From Opitutales bacterium (GTDB lineage Bacteria > Verrucomicrobiota > Verrucomicrobiia > Opitutales > Intestinicryptomonadaceae), in assembly GCA_017629765.1 (NCBI GenBank), contig JAGBWO010000220.1, forward strand, positions 1 through 34,229: a stretch of 34,229 nucleotides of DNA, written 5' to 3'. Shown here piece by piece: positions 32,678 through 34,229 of the stretch. The translations under genes were made by a program, and so were the position numbers. Each line of letters opens with the position of its first letter. The stretch's first letter is position 1. The notes under the pieces are model-generated. The model was not told the DNA's origin. It saw nothing but the letters and a program-made list of their open reading frames with translations, and did not search any database.

Positions 32678-33775
32678 TTACTTGCTCTTTTTGCACGCGC
32701 ATTTCTTTGCGCAAGCTTTTTTCGCGGGAGCCTTCTTTGCGACAGCCGCCATTGCGTACGCCGCCTGAGCGCCCTTGATGTTGCGCTTCGGAACCCAAGG
32801 CATAAGGCTGCGCAAACGGTCGCCCGTTTTTTCAATCAGATGCTCTTCGCCTTCCTTCAAGAGCTTGTTGTAGTTTTTCAAGCCGCCCTTGTATTCCTTT
32901 ACCCATTCCTTTGTGAATTTGCCGGTCTGGATTTCCTTCAAGATTTGCTTCATGGCTTTCTTGGTATCCTTTGTCACTACGCGCGGACCGCGTGTGATGT
33001 CGCCGTACTTTGCGGTTTCGGAAATGGAGAAGCGCATGCCCGAAATGCCCTTTTCTACGATGAGGTCGCAAATGAGCTTCAATTCGTGGCAGCATTCAAA
33101 GTACGCCATTTCGGGTTTGTAGCCCGCTTCAACCAAAGTTTCAAAACCGGCCTTGATGAGCGCGCTTACGCCGCCGCAAAGAACAGCCTGTTCGCCGAAG
33201 AGGTCGGTTTCGGTTTCTTCCTTGAAAGTTGTTTCGATAACGCCCGCGCGCGCGCCGCCAATGCCCTTAGCCCAAGCCAAAGCGATTTTCTTTGCAGGCG
33301 TGCCGCCCTGATAAACGGCGATGAGAGCGGGAACGCCCTTGCCTTCAACAAACTGCGAGCGAACTTCGTGGCCGGGACCCTTCGGGGCAACCATGATTAC
33401 GTTTACGCCTGCGGGAACTTTTATCATGCCGGAATGGATTGCCAAGCCGTGCGTGAAAAGAAGAGTCTTGCCTTTTTTAAGATTCGGGGCGATGTCTTTT
33501 TCGTAAATGTCAGCCTGCTTCATGTCGGGAGCGGCTATCATAATAACGTCAGCCTTTTCGACAGCTTCAGCCGTCGGATAAACTTCAAAGCCCTGCGCCT
33601 TTGCGACTTCCACAGACTTGCTCTTCGGATAGAGGCCGATTATGACCTTGCAGCCGCTTTCCTTCAAGTTCAACGCATGAGCGTGGCCCTGAGAGCCGTA
33701 GCCGATAACGGCCAATGTTTTACCTTTTAAAACGCCCAAATCGGCGTCTTTTTCCGTATATACTTTTGCAGGCAT
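32678..33775 (-). CDS. ilvC: Class I ketol-acid reductoisomerase with Lys/Cys-rich tail
   Basis: This enzyme converts acetolactate or acetohydroxybutyrate to the dihydroxy acid in valine and isoleucine synthesis, using NAD(P)H and magnesium. The 365-residue product has the Rossmann motif [31 protein letters not shown], the metal ligand stretch [16 protein letters not shown] and [12 protein letters not shown]. The loop after beta-2, which sets NADH or NADPH choice, reads GLYPKSKS, with Tyr where many class I enzymes have Arg. After the normal end (RSLMPWVP...) there is a tail of about 30 residues of Ala, Lys and Cys (ending [14 protein letters not shown]), which ordinary KARI lacks. AAGGAT precedes the ATG. 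It lies 36 bases after ilvN, so they form an ilv operon. Confidence 0.95.
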   Translation of the reverse strand: MPAKVYTEKDADLGVLKGKTLAVIGYGSQGHAHALNLKESGCKVIIGLYPKSKSVEVAKAQGFEVYPTAEAVEKADVIMIAAPDMKQADIYEKDIAPNLKKGKTLLFTHGLAIHSGMIKVPAGVNVIMVAPKGPGHEVRSQFVEGKGVPALIAVYQGGTPAKKIALAWAKGIGGARAGVIETTFKEETETDLFGEQAVLCGGVSALIKAGFETLVEAGYKPEMAYFECCHELKLICDLIVEKGISGMRFSISETAKYGDITRGPRVVTKDTKKAMKQILKEIQTGKFTKEWVKEYKGGLKNYNKLLKEGEEHLIEKTGDRLRSLMPWVPKRNIKGAQAAYAMAAVAKKAPAKKACAKKCACKKSK

Positions 33776-33811
33776 ATTTTATATCCTTTTTATATTTAGA
33801 TTAGTTTAAAA

Positions 33812-34229
33812 TTAATCGTCTCCGCGCGCGAGTTTGCCGCGCTCCAAAGCGACATTTCCGGTTCTTGCCATCTCCAAGAGCCCGAAAGGTTCTATCATGT
33901 TCAAAAACGCCAGAATTTTATTCGGGTTGCCAGTGCATTCGATAATCAGGGAATCCGGCTCTACATCGATAACCTTGCCCCTGAACAAATCCGCGATTTC
34001 GACAATATTTGCGCGCGTCTGCGAATTTGCCTTGACCTTGACCATGACAAGCTCCCTTGCGACAAACGCAGAAGAGCTTGAAAAATCCTTAACCTCTATG
34101 ACGTTTACAAGCCTTGAAAGCTGTTTTACGCACTGGTCCACGCTATGGGTGCCGTCTCTCACCGTCACAGTGATGCGGGAAAACTTTCCGCCCTCCACGG
34201 GCCCGACATTCAAAGTTTCAATATTAAAA
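33812..34229 (-). CDS. ilvN: Acetolactate synthase small subunit, 5' end cut by window edge
   Basis: The frame stays open to the right edge, where it reads FNIETLNVGPVEGGKFSRIT, the end of the N-terminal ACT domain. The first 25-30 residues are outside the window, and the TTG at 34213 is an internal Leu codon. The visible 139 residues include the ACT part with TVTVRDGTHSVDQCVKQL and VNVIEVKDF, and the C-terminal domain VKANSQTRANIVEIADLFRGKVIDV and FLNMIEPFGLLEMARTGNVAL. This subunit binds valine and gives feedback control to the catalytic subunit. The large-subunit gene ilvB is expected just upstream, beyond the edge, and ilvC follows after 36 bases. Confidence 0.92.
   Translation of the reverse strand, partial: FNIETLNVGPVEGGKFSRITVTVRDGTHSVDQCVKQLSRLVNVIEVKDFSSSSAFVARELVMVKVKANSQTRANIVEIADLFRGKVIDVEPDSLIIECTGNPNKILAFLNMIEPFGLLEMARTGNVALERGKLARGDD

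Noticed and set aside
32840-33730. Open frame of 296 codons on the plus strand
   Set aside because: It is antisense to ilvC and has no recognisable domain; it is a shadow of a well-conserved gene.

Overview
The window reads as an ordinary chromosomal segment of a member of the Verrucomicrobiota, probably from the Opitutales side of the phylum. Pointers to this are two large secreted proteins ending in a PEP-CTERM anchor with the tail AAYRRRK, a TIGR02597-type secreted protein (a family described mainly from Verrucomicrobia and Lentisphaerae), Ig-like and beta-helix secreted proteins, and a SecD-SecF fusion. Rubrerythrin and an oxygen-sensitive class I fumarase suggest an anaerobic or microaerobic life style. 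The assignment is an inference from gene content only. Both edges cut genes: a HAD hydrolase on the left and ilvN on the right.

Layout. 1-2527 (minus): HAD-family hydrolase (3' end missing) and a secreted parallel beta-helix protein, separated by a terminator. 2637-4042 (plus): small secreted protein plus fumarylacetoacetase-family enzyme. 4168-5810 (plus): acpP and fabF. 5906-6243: a decayed gene with a signal peptide, a frameshift and the C-terminal end of what looks like a GH92 alpha-mannosidase. 6311-7927 (plus): class I fumarase. 8000-9715 (plus): first PEP-CTERM protein, whose promoter is woven into the fumarase terminator. 9781-11882 (plus): two overlapping membrane-protein genes (DUF4153/DUF4173-like and DUF2238/YjdF-like). 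11986-12978 (plus): class II fructose-bisphosphate aldolase. 13139-15616 (minus): second, larger PEP-CTERM protein with an AT-rich core. 15832-16167 (minus): STAS-domain protein. 16554-17867 (plus): FadL-type outer-membrane protein behind a long structured intergenic region. 17989-18400 (plus): HPr and tRNA-Gly(CCC). 18526-20038 (minus): AT-rich zinc-ribbon membrane protein and rubrerythrin. 20168-22530 (minus): prepilin peptidase, Xer recombinase and LOG-family protein in one tight run. 22643-26833 (minus): yajC-secDF-icd with 1-2 base gaps. 26955-29762 (minus): a two-gene module of secreted proteins (TIGR02597 protein followed by an Ig-repeat protein). 29845-30950 (minus): RluA-like pseudouridine synthase and rpsT. 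31079-31723 (plus): stand-alone CoaB domain. 31716-34229 (minus): hemC, ilvC, ilvN.

Working together: acpP/fabF serve fatty-acid synthesis, yajC/secDF assist protein export, ilvN/ilvC belong to branched-chain amino-acid synthesis, and icd, fumarase and aldolase belong to central carbon flow. A large share of the accessory content is exported protein (two PEP-CTERM proteins, beta-helix protein, TIGR02597 and Ig pair, FadL porin, the GH92 relic). No exosortase, CRISPR array, rRNA, insertion sequence or prophage is visible. I did not find a clearly new multi-gene system. The best candidates for undescribed biology are the TIGR02597-Ig pair (26955-29762) and the DUF4153/DUF2238 membrane pair (9781-11882).
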